Below are positions 40,180 to 49,789 of a stretch of DNA of 64,000 nucleotides, piece by piece. The DNA is from Schizochytrium sp. CCTCC M209059 (taxonomy: Eukaryota; Sar; Bigyra; Thraustochytrida; Thraustochytriidae). Made by a program: the position numbers and the translations under genes. The notes under the pieces are model-generated. The model searched no databases, was not told the DNA's origin, and saw nothing but the letters and a program-made list of their open reading frames with translations. Positions within the stretch are counted from its first letter, which is position 1. Every line of letters starts with the position of its first letter. Location of the stretch: NCBI GenBank assembly GCA_000818945.1, contig KN805383.1, positions 1 through 64,000 of the forward strand, given 5' to 3'.

Positions 40180-42510
40180 ATGGACAGCTTCTTGAACGTC
40201 TTCAAGCGGCTGACCCACTCGACCTCGTACGACAAATGGCAGCCATCATTCACCAAGCTCGTGCAGCAAGTATGCGCCCGGCAAGGGGGCTCCGGTCGGA
40301 GCGGCCAGGGCCTGGCGGTGCACGAACGCATCGCCATCCTTCGCAAACTTGACCCGTTTATTCGCCAATCCCGCTTCGTCAACTCTGACGAAAACGAAAT
40401 GCTTCAGGCCAAACGGGATCTTCTCATGCTCTGGGAGTACCTGCTCGAATTCGTGGTGGTCATGAGCAAGACGTCCGTCAAGGATCTTGGATATTCACTC
40501 ATCGTGCAGCTCATGCAGCGCGAGGAGTTTGCTCTCGAAAACCTTGGCTTTGGGCCTAATTCCGCAGCTCCTCGCTGCTCGCAGGCACATCTTCGGCTCG
40601 CGGAAAAGTACAAGACTTTGCTTGTGCAAACCTACATGCTGGTGATGAAGTCCATGACCAACAAGGGAAAGTATGCAGAGATCATCCACTTTAGCGCCCA
40701 GACTCTCGTGGTGTTCTTCTTTCGTCTCCCTCTCGTCGGCGGAAGCATCGTGGACGCACTAGAGCGCAAGGCCGCGATGCAGCGCGAAGGCAAGGACCCC
40801 GACGAACTCCGTCTTTTACAGCCCTTCTCCCCCGATGCCTCGAGCACAAAACACGAGATTGGCATTGAGGACACCGGCAAGGTGGTCATGGACGGCGGAA
40901 ATGACAGCAATGATGCCGCGGCTGCAAAGCAGGCACAAGTCGAAGACAAGGGTCAAGACGCCGAAATGGATGGGGAAAACACCAAAGACGAGGAGGATGA
41001 GGGAGACGAACTCTTGAAAAACTTTTGCCACGACGTCAGTAAGGGAGAACGCCAAGGGGCACTTGCTAGTGCTGATTCCGAGGCCGCTGCCCAAATGGAT
41101 GCCATCATGCGAAGCAAGCAAAAGCGAGCGGCCTTGGCGGCCGCGGCCGCCGCCGCGGAGGAGACCTCAACAGGCGTCTTCATCATGAGCAATCCCGACT
41201 TGTACATGTGGAACTACTTCAACTCCGAAGAGGAGGCGCGAGCGCTAACGCGTGTGCTCACGACAGACAATGCGTGCCTCTCGTGGCTGGCCACCAAAGA
41301 AACCTTTTTCCTCACCTTTGTGGAAATGTATGTGGTTCACGTCGAAAGCGTTGCCACCCATCCGATCACCTGGGAGGTGGTCCCGGCCTACCACTTGGTT
41401 CTTGACTGCTTTTGGCCGCTCTTGCGCTCGTCCATGTGGTGGGATGGCATTTGCAAGCGCCGGGTTGGCGACGGCGACGGCTGGGTCACCTCGCTCCCGG
41501 CCTATATGCGCGTCAAACGATCCGCGCTAGCGCTCTTGAGCAACAAAGCCCTCATCAACCCGTTCATCAAGCTCACCTTTATGTGCACGAATGCTCACTC
41601 GCTGCTGAGTGTCGACAGCTGCGTCGAGCATCTGAACCTGTGGTTCTCCACTGTGGCATATGCTGGCTCGGCGCGAGAGGGCATCTCCAACCACAATCAG
41701 AACAGCCGCAATACTCCACCCAAGCAGCGTATCCTCGACGATAATGTCAAAGACGCTTCCCCGACCGCTGCGCGAGCCGCTGCATTGGCGAATATCCCTC
41801 GTCTTCCCGAATCTTTCGACTACCCGACCTATTGGTTCGGCATTGGCAAATTGCTCGAATCGGACCTCTTTCAAGTCCTGCTCAAGGTACTGAGCCTTCT
41901 GTACAATACCTTTCATCTTTTTCGTGGCCAGCTACGCGTCAAGTTCGTCAATGACTTGATGAGCTCGTGTTTCTTTGCGCTCTTTCTTCACTGGTCCAGT
42001 GAGGTGCGCACCTATTTCCACCTCACGCTCGTGTACAAGGTTTTGCGCGCGGACCGTCGTAACTTGCCTTGCTTCACGGACGCGCTCGTGATCGAATCAT
42101 ATGGGGAATCTCAAGAGGCATGTAGTCCGCTGCGCGCCCTCTCGCAAAAGCGCTTCGCCTTTGGTGAACCATCTCGTGACGGCGAGAGCGCTGCGGTCCC
42201 ATCTGCGGTTTACAGCGGTCAGTCTTCCCACGAGCGAAGAATGGCCGCCTTTGATGATTCGAGCGTTACAGATAACGAGGAGCTCCTCATCGACATCATG
42301 TCTTGCTCGAAGATCGACTCTTATGTTCGCATGTGCCTCGAAAAGGACCCTTCCATTCCAGAAGCACGCCGCGCCTATGTGGACGCCTCGCTTCGGCAAT
42401 ATGCAGGCCTTCTCAAGCAGTATTACATGGGCGTCTCCTCAGACTCTTCGGAGGCTCTCCCGCTCCTTGCACATCGAATGGTTTACAGCGACTCCAACCC
42501 TTACATGTAA
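40180..42510 (+). CDS. large helical protein, family uncertain
   Basis: The product has 776 residues and no assigned function. It is alpha-helical throughout with hydrophobic heptads of HEAT/armadillo type. Recognisable blocks are LMLWEYLLEFVVVMSK and KDLGYSLIVQLMQREEF near the start. An acidic plus Ala-rich insert (about 220-325) contains DEEDEGDELL and an Ala tract. Then come PDLYMWNYFNSEEEARAL, FFLTFVEMYVVHVESV, RVKRSALALLSNKALINPFI, YWFGIGKLLESDLFQVLLKVL, FRGQLRVKFVNDL, and ALFLHWSSEVRTYFHLTLVYKVL. The last blocks remind me of the uncharacterised DUF1765 region of fungal proteins, a weak resemblance from memory. No membrane segment or catalytic motif. A trafficking scaffold is conceivable but unsupported. 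Confidence 0.75.
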   Translation: MDSFLNVFKRLTHSTSYDKWQPSFTKLVQQVCARQGGSGRSGQGLAVHERIAILRKLDPFIRQSRFVNSDENEMLQAKRDLLMLWEYLLEFVVVMSKTSVKDLGYSLIVQLMQREEFALENLGFGPNSAAPRCSQAHLRLAEKYKTLLVQTYMLVMKSMTNKGKYAEIIHFSAQTLVVFFFRLPLVGGSIVDALERKAAMQREGKDPDELRLLQPFSPDASSTKHEIGIEDTGKVVMDGGNDSNDAAAAKQAQVEDKGQDAEMDGENTKDEEDEGDELLKNFCHDVSKGERQGALASADSEAAAQMDAIMRSKQKRAALAAAAAAAEETSTGVFIMSNPDLYMWNYFNSEEEARALTRVLTTDNACLSWLATKETFFLTFVEMYVVHVESVATHPITWEVVPAYHLVLDCFWPLLRSSMWWDGICKRRVGDGDGWVTSLPAYMRVKRSALALLSNKALINPFIKLTFMCTNAHSLLSVDSCVEHLNLWFSTVAYAGSAREGISNHNQNSRNTPPKQRILDDNVKDASPTAARAAALANIPRLPESFDYPTYWFGIGKLLESDLFQVLLKVLSLLYNTFHLFRGQLRVKFVNDLMSSCFFALFLHWSSEVRTYFHLTLVYKVLRADRRNLPCFTDALVIESYGESQEACSPLRALSQKRFAFGEPSRDGESAAVPSAVYSGQSSHERRMAAFDDSSVTDNEELLIDIMSCSKIDSYVRMCLEKDPSIPEARRAYVDASLRQYAGLLKQYYMGVSSDSSEALPLLAHRMVYSDSNPYM

Positions 42511-42866
42511 CCACTCCAGCGCCAGCGCAACGTTGTGTTGGGAGAAATCAGCACGGCGGCTCACCTCTGACCACGCAAGATGCACACGCTCTGTCGAGCC
42601 ATATGCCGTTAGATGGCGAACGTGGCTGTCCAGCTTCTGCGAACGTACAAAGAAGATCTCAATTTTGCGAACATTCTCTTGTTGTTGTTGTTGTTGTTGT
42701 TGTTCTTCTTCTTCTTCTTCTTCTTCTTCTTCTTCTTCTTCATTCGTAAGATTTGCTTGTGAACACTAGCCGATATAACGAAAATGAAGTATCAATTATG
42801 CGAATGCTCCTTGCACGCACATAAGCTGACGAAAAGGAGGCTGTGAAACGTAAAAAATTATCTCTC
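42511..42866. other. convergent intergenic region with TTG/TTC repeat
   Basis: Between the helical-protein gene (+) and CFAP57 (-). A composite microsatellite of eight TTG units followed by about twelve TTC units occupies 42679-42740. Confidence 0.7.
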
Positions 42867-45800
42867 TTATGCATCAATTGGAGCTAGCTTCTCTCGCCCT
42901 GAACCAGGACGTTGTGCCTGAAGCTGCTCCTTGAGCTGGAGCAAATAGGCCTTGAGGCGGCCAATCTCACTACGCTGTTCCTCAAGGAGCTGCGCTTCCT
43001 CCGGCGTCATGCTATCATCAAAAGCAGCCGCAGATCCAGGGCCAGGGGATGCCTTTGTCTCAGAGGGTGACGCATTGTTGCTGAACGAGGTCGCGGCAGT
43101 CAGACCATCAGGGCTTGAAGTCTCGTTACCGCGCTGTCTGATGCGACGCGCGGCTGCAGGCGGCGATCGCTTTTTCGAAGACGACGGAGCCGACGGTCCC
43201 CCCGGCAACGTTGCCCCAGAAAACACCATGGCCGTTTCGGGGGCCTCTGCGGCGCTCTGCATTCGCGTGTGCCGGATTTGGTCACGGAGATCGCCAATTT
43301 CCTTGATGAGGCCCATATTGCGCTCCATAATGGACATGTTTTCCTCCTTGTGGCGCTGGACATCCGTGGAAAGGCGTCGTTTGAGTAGGTCAGCGCTTTT
43401 CTCGAGAAAGTCCTTTTGGCGAAGATACTCGCGCTTGATGTCGACATCGACGGTTTCTGCCTTGACCTCATCGTTCATGCTGGCCTGAAACATCGCCTCG
43501 ACCTGGCTCCGAAGGCGCTCCGGGTGTTGCGCATGCCGTGCACACTCGTGCAGAGCTCCCTTGAAGCGCAACATGCGTGTCTTTTGGTCCGTGAGACGCT
43601 GCCGGTTCGTCATGATCGCCTTTTGCATGGCGTCAAGTTTGGAGCGCAAGTCGCCAATCATTACGTCGAGCTCGGCATTTCGCTTGTGATATTGCTCGAG
43701 CTCGTGGTCCATCTCCTTGATCTGATCCTTCATGTCAGCGATCTCGTTCTCACGGGGCTCGATCTGGCGCTTGAGCTCTTTAATCTTGTAGTCGAGAACG
43801 AACTTGAACTTTTCGAGCTCTTGATTCTTTTTCTTGAGGTCGTAAATTTTCTTTTCCTTGTCGCCAATGGTCTCGTCGCGGTCGCGGATCTCGGCACGTA
43901 GACTTTGGATGTCCTTTTCCAGGGCGCGAATCTGCGCCAAAAGGTCCTCCTCCTTTGTGAGAATGGTTTTGATATCTTCCTTTTGAAATTCAATGTCTTT
44001 GCCAAGTGCGGAGAACTTCTTCTTCATGATACCGTTCTCGCCCTTAAAACGGAGAGTCGCTTCGCGCTCGGCACCGAGCTTACTCTCGTACTTTGCCTTA
44101 AGGAGCTCAATCTCCTTGTCGATATCGCCCTCGAGCTGCCGCATTGTCTCATCGAACTCACGCTGAATGTCCTCGACCTCACCGACGACTTGGAGTTTGA
44201 GCTCGTGGTCGTCTTGCAGCTGCTGCTCATAGTCGAGGGTGATCTCGTTAATGTATCGCTCGTGACTTTCCACGAGCATTTGCTGCTGCTTGTCCCACTG
44301 CGTCTTTTGCTGATCGCGCTCGCGGCAAAGCGACTGATATCGCTCGACCTCGGCCATGATTTTGGTCTGATACGTGGACTCGATCTCTTGCAGCTTTTGC
44401 TGATGTTGGTCTTGGACTTGCTTGATTTTGTCCGCGTACTCCATTTCGAGATCGTTCTTTTCCTCTCGCAGGAGCTCGTAGCGGTTCTTGTCTTGTTCGA
44501 GCTCCTGAGTGAACTTTTCTGTGACCTCTTTGATCTTTTCATTGTAATTCATGTCTTTCAGACGCAGCTGGTACTCGTTATGCAGCGTGAGCTCATCCAC
44601 CTTGCTCTTCAGTTCAGCCATGAGCGCATTCTTCTCCTCAAGATCCGTCTTGGTGACGAGGATCTCCTCTGCGTACTGCAGCGACTGAGCCATGACGCTG
44701 TCGAAGGCAGCGCCGGCGGGTGACCCACCCGCGACGCCCGCGACGCCGCCGCGGCCGTCCTTCTCGCGTACCTCGAAGATCTGCAAGGTGCCATCTTCGC
44801 CCGCTACAAAGAGGAACTGATCCTCCCAAGATAAACGCATGCGCGTCACGGGTCCTGCAAGGCTCGAGAATTCGGCGTAGTCTCCTGTAAGCGGGAACTT
44901 AAAGGAGCGAATGGAGCCCGGCCGCCCAGAGTCCGCCGAGGCGCCAAAGAGCATGCGCTGGGAGGTACTCATGGCAAGTTGGCTCAGGGTGCTGCGCGAC
45001 TCGATCTCCTTCGTGACGACGGACACCGGAAATTCGACTTCGCGCAGCATGGCGTCGTTGCCCACAGCAAAGACGGCATCTCCGGCCTTGTTGCAGATCG
45101 CAGACGTATAATTGCAGCCCTTCTTTACATATTCGCCATCGCGCTTGTTCTCCTTGAGATCCCACTGATAGACGGCGCCGTCCATGCCTGCAGAGACGAG
45201 CTGCGCGTCGTTGTGGGACCAAAAGAGCGATCGAACCTTGCCATTGTGGCCACGCATGGTCCGAATGCATTCGCACGTGTACGTGTTGAACACCTGAATC
45301 GTGTTTCCGTTCACTGCCGCGAACATGTGCCCGCCGTTGGCAAACTGACACTCGCGACAAGCCTTGATGGGAAGTTCCTTGGCAAGACGCAGGTCGTCCA
45401 TGAGAAGGTTCATGAGACGCAGCTTATCCGAGAATCCAACAAGAATGTGCAGTCCTGAAGGATGAAAGCTCACAGAGTGCGCCTCCTCGTTGAAGAACTT
45501 GGTGAGCTCGTTGCGATTATCGAGATAGTCCCAGATGCGCACAGAGCGGTCTAGGCCACAGGTCACAATCAGAGGCTTGCGCACGCAGACGTCGAGACCA
45601 GTGATGCGCGCTGTATTGCCTAGTCCTTGACGGTGAAACGGGTCGACGAGCACCTGGCTGGTCATTTCGTCCTGCTTGAGAAGGTCACTGCTTGTGAGGC
45701 GGACGCGAGCAAGTTGGTTCGTATTCAGAGCCACGACGGCAAACTCCTCTGAGGGACTCACAGCAATGGACATGATTGTCTCTTCAAAGGTGTCCTCCTG

Positions 45801-46958
45801 CTGGAGCTGCTGCATTTGCTGAAGCTGGGTGTTCTGCGTCTGAAACGTGGTGGCCGCGGTCATGCCACGACGAACGGGCGCAACGGAGAAGGCGCTTGGC
45901 GACTTTGAAGCCACAAACTGGTTTCCAGCGCTCTGATTACCTGCCTCCGAAATGTTGAGCATCTTCGTTTCATGGTAGTACCCGGCATCATCTTCAGTGG
46001 CAATAAAAACGCGAAGGTCACCACCCTCGCAGCCGGCGATGAACCCATCCGAAATGGACACCATGTAGGAAATAGCCTTGTTGTTGCGTGGCGCGCACTC
46101 GAGGGTCGCAAGGTACTCGCCGGCCTCAAATAGGATGAATTCGCCCGCGTCTGTACCGAGAAGAACGCGATCATCGTTGAGCCAGAGGTGCGCGGTGAAG
46201 CGTTTGGGTTCCGTTTGACCGAGTAAATTTGGCATTGGCTTAAAGATGCTCTCAACGATGCGAAAAGCCTTGAAGATGCCGTCGCCTGTCACGCAAGCGA
46301 CCGAGGGGTCGACAGGGTTAAAGCTGCACCGTGTCAGCGGGGCTCCGGCGCCATTGGAGACCTTGATGGCGCACAAGGCCTTGGCCTTTTCCCACTGCCA
46401 GAGTACAAGACTCCAGTCCGGCCCACCGCCGAGCGTGAGAAGCTGCTTGTTGCTCGAGAAGCAAACGCTCACGTACTCGTTCGAGTTGCATTCCGACGTG
46501 GTGAGAAGCTTGCGTTTCTTCAGGGTTCCGAGATCATAGATGCTCACACTGGCCCGTTGGCCGCGTTCTGCGACGGCAACAAATTTACGGCTTGGGCAAA
46601 CGCTCAATGCTGTAATTCCCGCATAGCCCTCGGTGCCCTGAATAAACTTTTGGATGCGCGTGTCCGTGTGATAGACAATGACGTTGTTGCCTGCAGGGTA
46701 CATGATAAGGTTCTCCTCTAAGAACCAGACGCTGTCGGCGACATCGGCCTTGAGACCAAAGACGTGTCGTGGAACCAGATTGGCGCTCCCGCTTCCAGAC
46801 CCGCCCGCCGTGCCCTTTGTGCTGCCGGAATTGCCGCCGTTCTCGCCGTCGTCGTTGCCAGTGGCGTTATTTGCCCCATTTCCATTGACGCCAGCATCGT
46901 CGCTCGCGCCATCCGGGCGCAGGCCTTCTCCCGCCGGCTTCTCTTCTTTCAACTCCAT
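42867..46958 (-). CDS. CFAP57: cilia- and flagella-associated protein 57 (WDR65)
   Basis: An axonemal protein linked to inner dynein arm assembly and regulation in motile cilia. The 1363-residue product has a Gly/Asn/Asp-rich head, then LVPRHVFGLKADVADSVWFL and LIMYPAGNNVIVYHTDTR. A long WD40/beta-propeller part (about 60-740) includes ITGLDVCVRKPLIVTCGLDRSVRIWDY in pieces, HSVSFHPSGLHILVGFSDKLR, and RTMRGHNGKVRSLFWSHND. A continuous coiled coil follows (about 765-1230: ETQ, KLQEIESTYQTKI, EYVKK-type heptads, DETIGDKEKKIYDLKKKN), and the C-terminus is disordered. The N-terminal wording and the propeller/coil layout are diagnostic for CFAP57. The gene indicates that the organism builds motile flagella at some stage. 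Confidence 0.95.
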   Translation of the reverse strand: MELKEEKPAGEGLRPDGASDDAGVNGNGANNATGNDDGENGGNSGSTKGTAGGSGSGSANLVPRHVFGLKADVADSVWFLEENLIMYPAGNNVIVYHTDTRIQKFIQGTEGYAGITALSVCPSRKFVAVAERGQRASVSIYDLGTLKKRKLLTTSECNSNEYVSVCFSSNKQLLTLGGGPDWSLVLWQWEKAKALCAIKVSNGAGAPLTRCSFNPVDPSVACVTGDGIFKAFRIVESIFKPMPNLLGQTEPKRFTAHLWLNDDRVLLGTDAGEFILFEAGEYLATLECAPRNNKAISYMVSISDGFIAGCEGGDLRVFIATEDDAGYYHETKMLNISEAGNQSAGNQFVASKSPSAFSVAPVRRGMTAATTFQTQNTQLQQMQQLQQEDTFEETIMSIAVSPSEEFAVVALNTNQLARVRLTSSDLLKQDEMTSQVLVDPFHRQGLGNTARITGLDVCVRKPLIVTCGLDRSVRIWDYLDNRNELTKFFNEEAHSVSFHPSGLHILVGFSDKLRLMNLLMDDLRLAKELPIKACRECQFANGGHMFAAVNGNTIQVFNTYTCECIRTMRGHNGKVRSLFWSHNDAQLVSAGMDGAVYQWDLKENKRDGEYVKKGCNYTSAICNKAGDAVFAVGNDAMLREVEFPVSVVTKEIESRSTLSQLAMSTSQRMLFGASADSGRPGSIRSFKFPLTGDYAEFSSLAGPVTRMRLSWEDQFLFVAGEDGTLQIFEVREKDGRGGVAGVAGGSPAGAAFDSVMAQSLQYAEEILVTKTDLEEKNALMAELKSKVDELTLHNEYQLRLKDMNYNEKIKEVTEKFTQELEQDKNRYELLREEKNDLEMEYADKIKQVQDQHQQKLQEIESTYQTKIMAEVERYQSLCRERDQQKTQWDKQQQMLVESHERYINEITLDYEQQLQDDHELKLQVVGEVEDIQREFDETMRQLEGDIDKEIELLKAKYESKLGAEREATLRFKGENGIMKKKFSALGKDIEFQKEDIKTILTKEEDLLAQIRALEKDIQSLRAEIRDRDETIGDKEKKIYDLKKKNQELEKFKFVLDYKIKELKRQIEPRENEIADMKDQIKEMDHELEQYHKRNAELDVMIGDLRSKLDAMQKAIMTNRQRLTDQKTRMLRFKGALHECARHAQHPERLRSQVEAMFQASMNDEVKAETVDVDIKREYLRQKDFLEKSADLLKRRLSTDVQRHKEENMSIMERNMGLIKEIGDLRDQIRHTRMQSAAEAPETAMVFSGATLPGGPSAPSSSKKRSPPAAARRIRQRGNETSSPDGLTAATSFSNNASPSETKASPGPGSAAAFDDSMTPEEAQLLEEQRSEIGRLKAYLLQLKEQLQAQRPGSGREKLAPIDA

Positions 46959-47582
46959 CGCTCAGCGCTCTCGCGTCGCTGGCGAGCGAGGCCGAGTCTT
47001 TGTGTTTGCCCGCGCGCGCGGCGATACAAAGAGCAGAGCTTTTCTATCTCATCTATCGAGCGTGCGTGCGTGCGTGCGTGTGTGCGTGCGTGCGCACTCC
47101 CCCGTTCGCTCGCTCGGTAACAAGGAAGGGTCTTAGTGTGTGGAAGCTGTCCAAGGTCTGATGTATCGTCACACCTCCTCAAGGGAACATTCAGTCTAGA
47201 GAAAGAAGAAGTATATTATTCGAGACACACTTTGAATTGGGTTGCGCTCAACGGATATAAAAATAAAAAGAGCATCAGAATGGCTTGCTTGCTGGCTGGC
47301 GGGCTGGCCAGCACAGAAAGAGGAGTTGATCGCTATTTAAAGTTGGTAGATCTACTTTGTTCTTTTGTTTCGAAACGAATGAGGCCGACTATCTCGTGCT
47401 TTCGACTGGCTGTCATCCTCTTTTGATGGGACAAGAAGTATGTGTGGGACAAGGAGCCCACCCAAACCGAAAGGAGACTCGGAGACGGACGAGGTAAATT
47501 GTGCGCAAAAACAGTCGCTCTCTTCGTGACTGTGTGCTTTTGTTGTCTGTCTTATTTTCGTTTTCGTTTTCGTTTTCTTTTT
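46959..47582. other. intergenic region between two minus-strand genes
   Basis: Upstream of CFAP57 and downstream of the superoxide dismutase. A (GTGC)n microsatellite lies at 47061-47094. Positions 47200-47280 are AT-rich with ATATAAAAATAAAAAG. TTTTCG repeats at 47553-47577 lie at the SOD 3' end. No gene. Confidence 0.6.
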
Positions 47583-48335
47583 TTAGAGGTCCTCTTTCGT
47601 TGCATCGTGCAAAACCTTGCGCAGACGTGCGTCAGCCTCCTGCCAGTCGAGCACAGCAAAGATGGCCTCCAAGTAGTCCTTGCGACGATTCTGGTGCTTG
47701 AGATAGTAGGCATGCTCCCATACATCTAGGGCAATAATCACTTCTAGGCCGGCAGACGTCGGTGAGTCTTGGTTGGAGGTCGTTTCCACAGAAAGCGTCT
47801 GCGCCTCGGTGTTGAAGCAGAGCCAACACCATCCAGAGCCAAAGACACCGAGGCAAGCTTCGCTAAATACGGTTTTGAAGCCGTCAAGAGATCCGAACGA
47901 CTTTTCGATGGCGTGCTGCAGTGCTGAGCCCTGTCCTGGTTCACCAGCACCGTTGGGGCTCAAGTTGCGCCAGAATTGGTCGTGGTTCACATAGCCACCT
48001 CCATGATTACGCACCTGACCACGGAGACGTGGAGGGACCTCATCGAGGTGTTGCAAAAGCTTGTCGATGCCCATCTTCGCCAGATGCTTGAGCTCCGGGT
48101 CTCCACGCATTGTGGCGAGAGCCTTGTTTAGATTGTCCGTGTATGCTTGGTGGTGCTTGAGGTGATGAATTCGCATAGTTTGCTCATCAATGTAAGGCTC
48201 GAGAGCATCATATGCGTACGGCAGCGGTGGCAAAGGCAAGTTCTGCGCTGCCACGGTCGGCGGCGCCGCCGTCACTGTCAAGACGCTCAGCACGAGGCTC
48301 GCGCAGACCCAGCGGCCAAACGTCTTCATGGTCAT
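47583..48335 (-). CDS. SOD: manganese-type superoxide dismutase with signal peptide
   Basis: Converts superoxide to hydrogen peroxide and oxygen. The 250-residue product has metal ligands His57 (IHHLKHH), His118 (GGGYVNHDQFW), Asp204 and His208 (ALDVWEHAYYL). The second-shell glutamine Q189 is in SNQDSP, the Mn-type position, and Gly113/114 stand at the Fe-type glutamine position, so Mn is preferred. Residues 1-30 form a hydrophobic secretory-type signal (GRWVCASLVLSVLTVTAAPPTVAA) rather than a mitochondrial presequence. The start LPYAYDALEP and LKHQNRRKDYL are strikingly like bacterial MnSODs. A Met at residue 3 is an alternative start. I infer a secreted or endomembrane antioxidant, possibly gained from bacteria. 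Confidence 0.92.
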   Translation of the reverse strand: MTMKTFGRWVCASLVLSVLTVTAAPPTVAAQNLPLPPLPYAYDALEPYIDEQTMRIHHLKHHQAYTDNLNKALATMRGDPELKHLAKMGIDKLLQHLDEVPPRLRGQVRNHGGGYVNHDQFWRNLSPNGAGEPGQGSALQHAIEKSFGSLDGFKTVFSEACLGVFGSGWCWLCFNTEAQTLSVETTSNQDSPTSAGLEVIIALDVWEHAYYLKHQNRRKDYLEAIFAVLDWQEADARLRKVLHDATKEDL

Positions 48336-48837
48336 CTCGCCGCGTTTCTCCGACTACAAAGATCACGCGCCCGCGCGGCCCCTGGGCTGGTTACACTCCG
48401 ATCCGGAGAGTGCGTGGTCAGTCTTGGCGTCGCGCAAGTATTGAAGAGGCCGAGGCGCGTTCTCGTGCGAGCACCTCCCTTGGTGGTGGTGGTGTATGTA
48501 CGTATATATCTTCGCTCGCGCACCGATTTGGGGTGCCCTTTTGAAGGTTTTTCTTAGGTTTTGGGGGCCTCCGTGTCCAGCACGGGCGAGCAGAACCCGT
48601 GCGTGCCGACAACCTTGGCAGCAAACCTGCAACGCAAGAGAAGTAGAAAAGCCTGCGCAGAGCGCCGAGAGCCACGGCAGTGGACATCGGGCCCAGTGAG
48701 ACGGCTCGCGCGGCAGGCTGCCTTGCTGGCTGCCTAGCGTCTTAGACGAGTGTGCAAGGACAATCGTCTTCACCATAACCACCGTCAGAAGACAACAAGC
48801 TACAACAAGCTGACGAAGGCGAGGAAGATTGTCGACC
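48336..48837. promoter_or_regulatory. divergent intergenic region, SOD / unknown gene
   Basis: About 500 bp carrying the two opposing promoters. It includes a GTATATATC word at 48499-48507 and GGTGGTGGTGG at 48483-48493. A minus-strand frame here encodes nothing recognised. Confidence 0.45.
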
Positions 48838-49584
48838 ATGACAAAGACCAAGGCGGCTTCCACCGAAGAGGAGGAGCCTCTTGCCATGACGCAGGAAACG
48901 TCTCAGCTATCAACGCAAGCATCAGAGAACAACAACCTCAACGAAAACGAGGATGACGAAGAGGACAACGAGGCGCCAGAGGAACTCAAATCCGCATACC
49001 AGGTCGCCCGCGAAGCAAATATTCGTCGGAATCTGGCCGAACTCGAGGCGATTGGGCTCGATCTTGGCCCAGCAACCCTGCCTGCAGAGAGCACAGAGAA
49101 AAAGAAGCCACAAGCTACGACGAAGCGCATCCGCGCAGCGCCACGAGAAGGCACGCGCAAGTCAAGGCGTCTCGCAGACCAGCCCGCACTCGCGGCGGTA
49201 GCAGAAAGCAAGCGCGCCAAGATGCCCTCTCGCTGGCGCGTAGCTACCGTCGATGACGAGGATGATTATGCGACCCCAGCCCAACGCGCCAAGCTTGTCA
49301 CTATGGAACGCAAGCTCGAAAGACTCAAGGAGCTACACTTGAAGGAGGGATCCACATACAAGAACCCAACGGCGACGTACGAGCACACGTGGATGCGCGT
49401 GCGCACCATGTCCGACAAGGCCCTTGCTAGACGCATTAGCGTTATCGAGAGCGCCTGCGGAGAGCATTGCATTGTAAAAATGCGCATGTTTGCAGAGGTT
49501 CTTATTTTGGCAGGCAAAATCGACCTGGCCAAAGATGCAGAAGCTGCGCTGAAGCGTCTCACTTCGCTCGTCACGCGAGCTTGA
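48838..49584 (+). CDS. basic/acidic protein of unknown function
   Basis: 248 residues from the first ATG in frame. Three parts can be seen. An acidic head (about 1-45, ending DDEEDNEAPEE) comes first. Then follow YQVAREANIRRNLAELEAIGLDLGP and a basic segment with REGTRKSRRLADQPA, close to the R-x-SxRL words of some chromatin proteins. The tail (about 130-248) is a charged helical domain: RWRVATVDDEDDYATPAQRAK, ERKLERLKELHLKE, ARRISVIESACGEHCIVKMRMFAEVLILAGKIDLAKDAEAALKRL. A nuclear role is plausible from the composition. I do not recognise the family. Confidence 0.7.
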   Translation: MTKTKAASTEEEEPLAMTQETSQLSTQASENNNLNENEDDEEDNEAPEELKSAYQVAREANIRRNLAELEAIGLDLGPATLPAESTEKKKPQATTKRIRAAPREGTRKSRRLADQPALAAVAESKRAKMPSRWRVATVDDEDDYATPAQRAKLVTMERKLERLKELHLKEGSTYKNPTATYEHTWMRVRTMSDKALARRISVIESACGEHCIVKMRMFAEVLILAGKIDLAKDAEAALKRLTSLVTRA

Positions 49585-49789
49585 TAAATGTGAGTTTTCT
49601 GCAAGTGACTAAGCTTGATTGATCTGCGTTTTACTGTGAATGGTTGGACCTTCTTGATGTGGTTTTCTTTTCTTTTTTGCAAACGATCAAAGCTTGATTG
49701 ATGTGTGAATGAATGATCAAGCTTGATTGAAATGAAGTTTTTGACTTCTTTCGCAACATCTCTATGTTATGTTACTAATCGACGATGCG
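49585..49789. other. convergent intergenic region with repeated AAGCTTGATTGA
   Basis: 205 bp containing three copies of AAGCTTGATTGA (49611-49622, 49690-49701, 49719-49730), two of them preceded by GATCA. The core TCAAGCTTGA is a palindrome. Confidence 0.7.
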
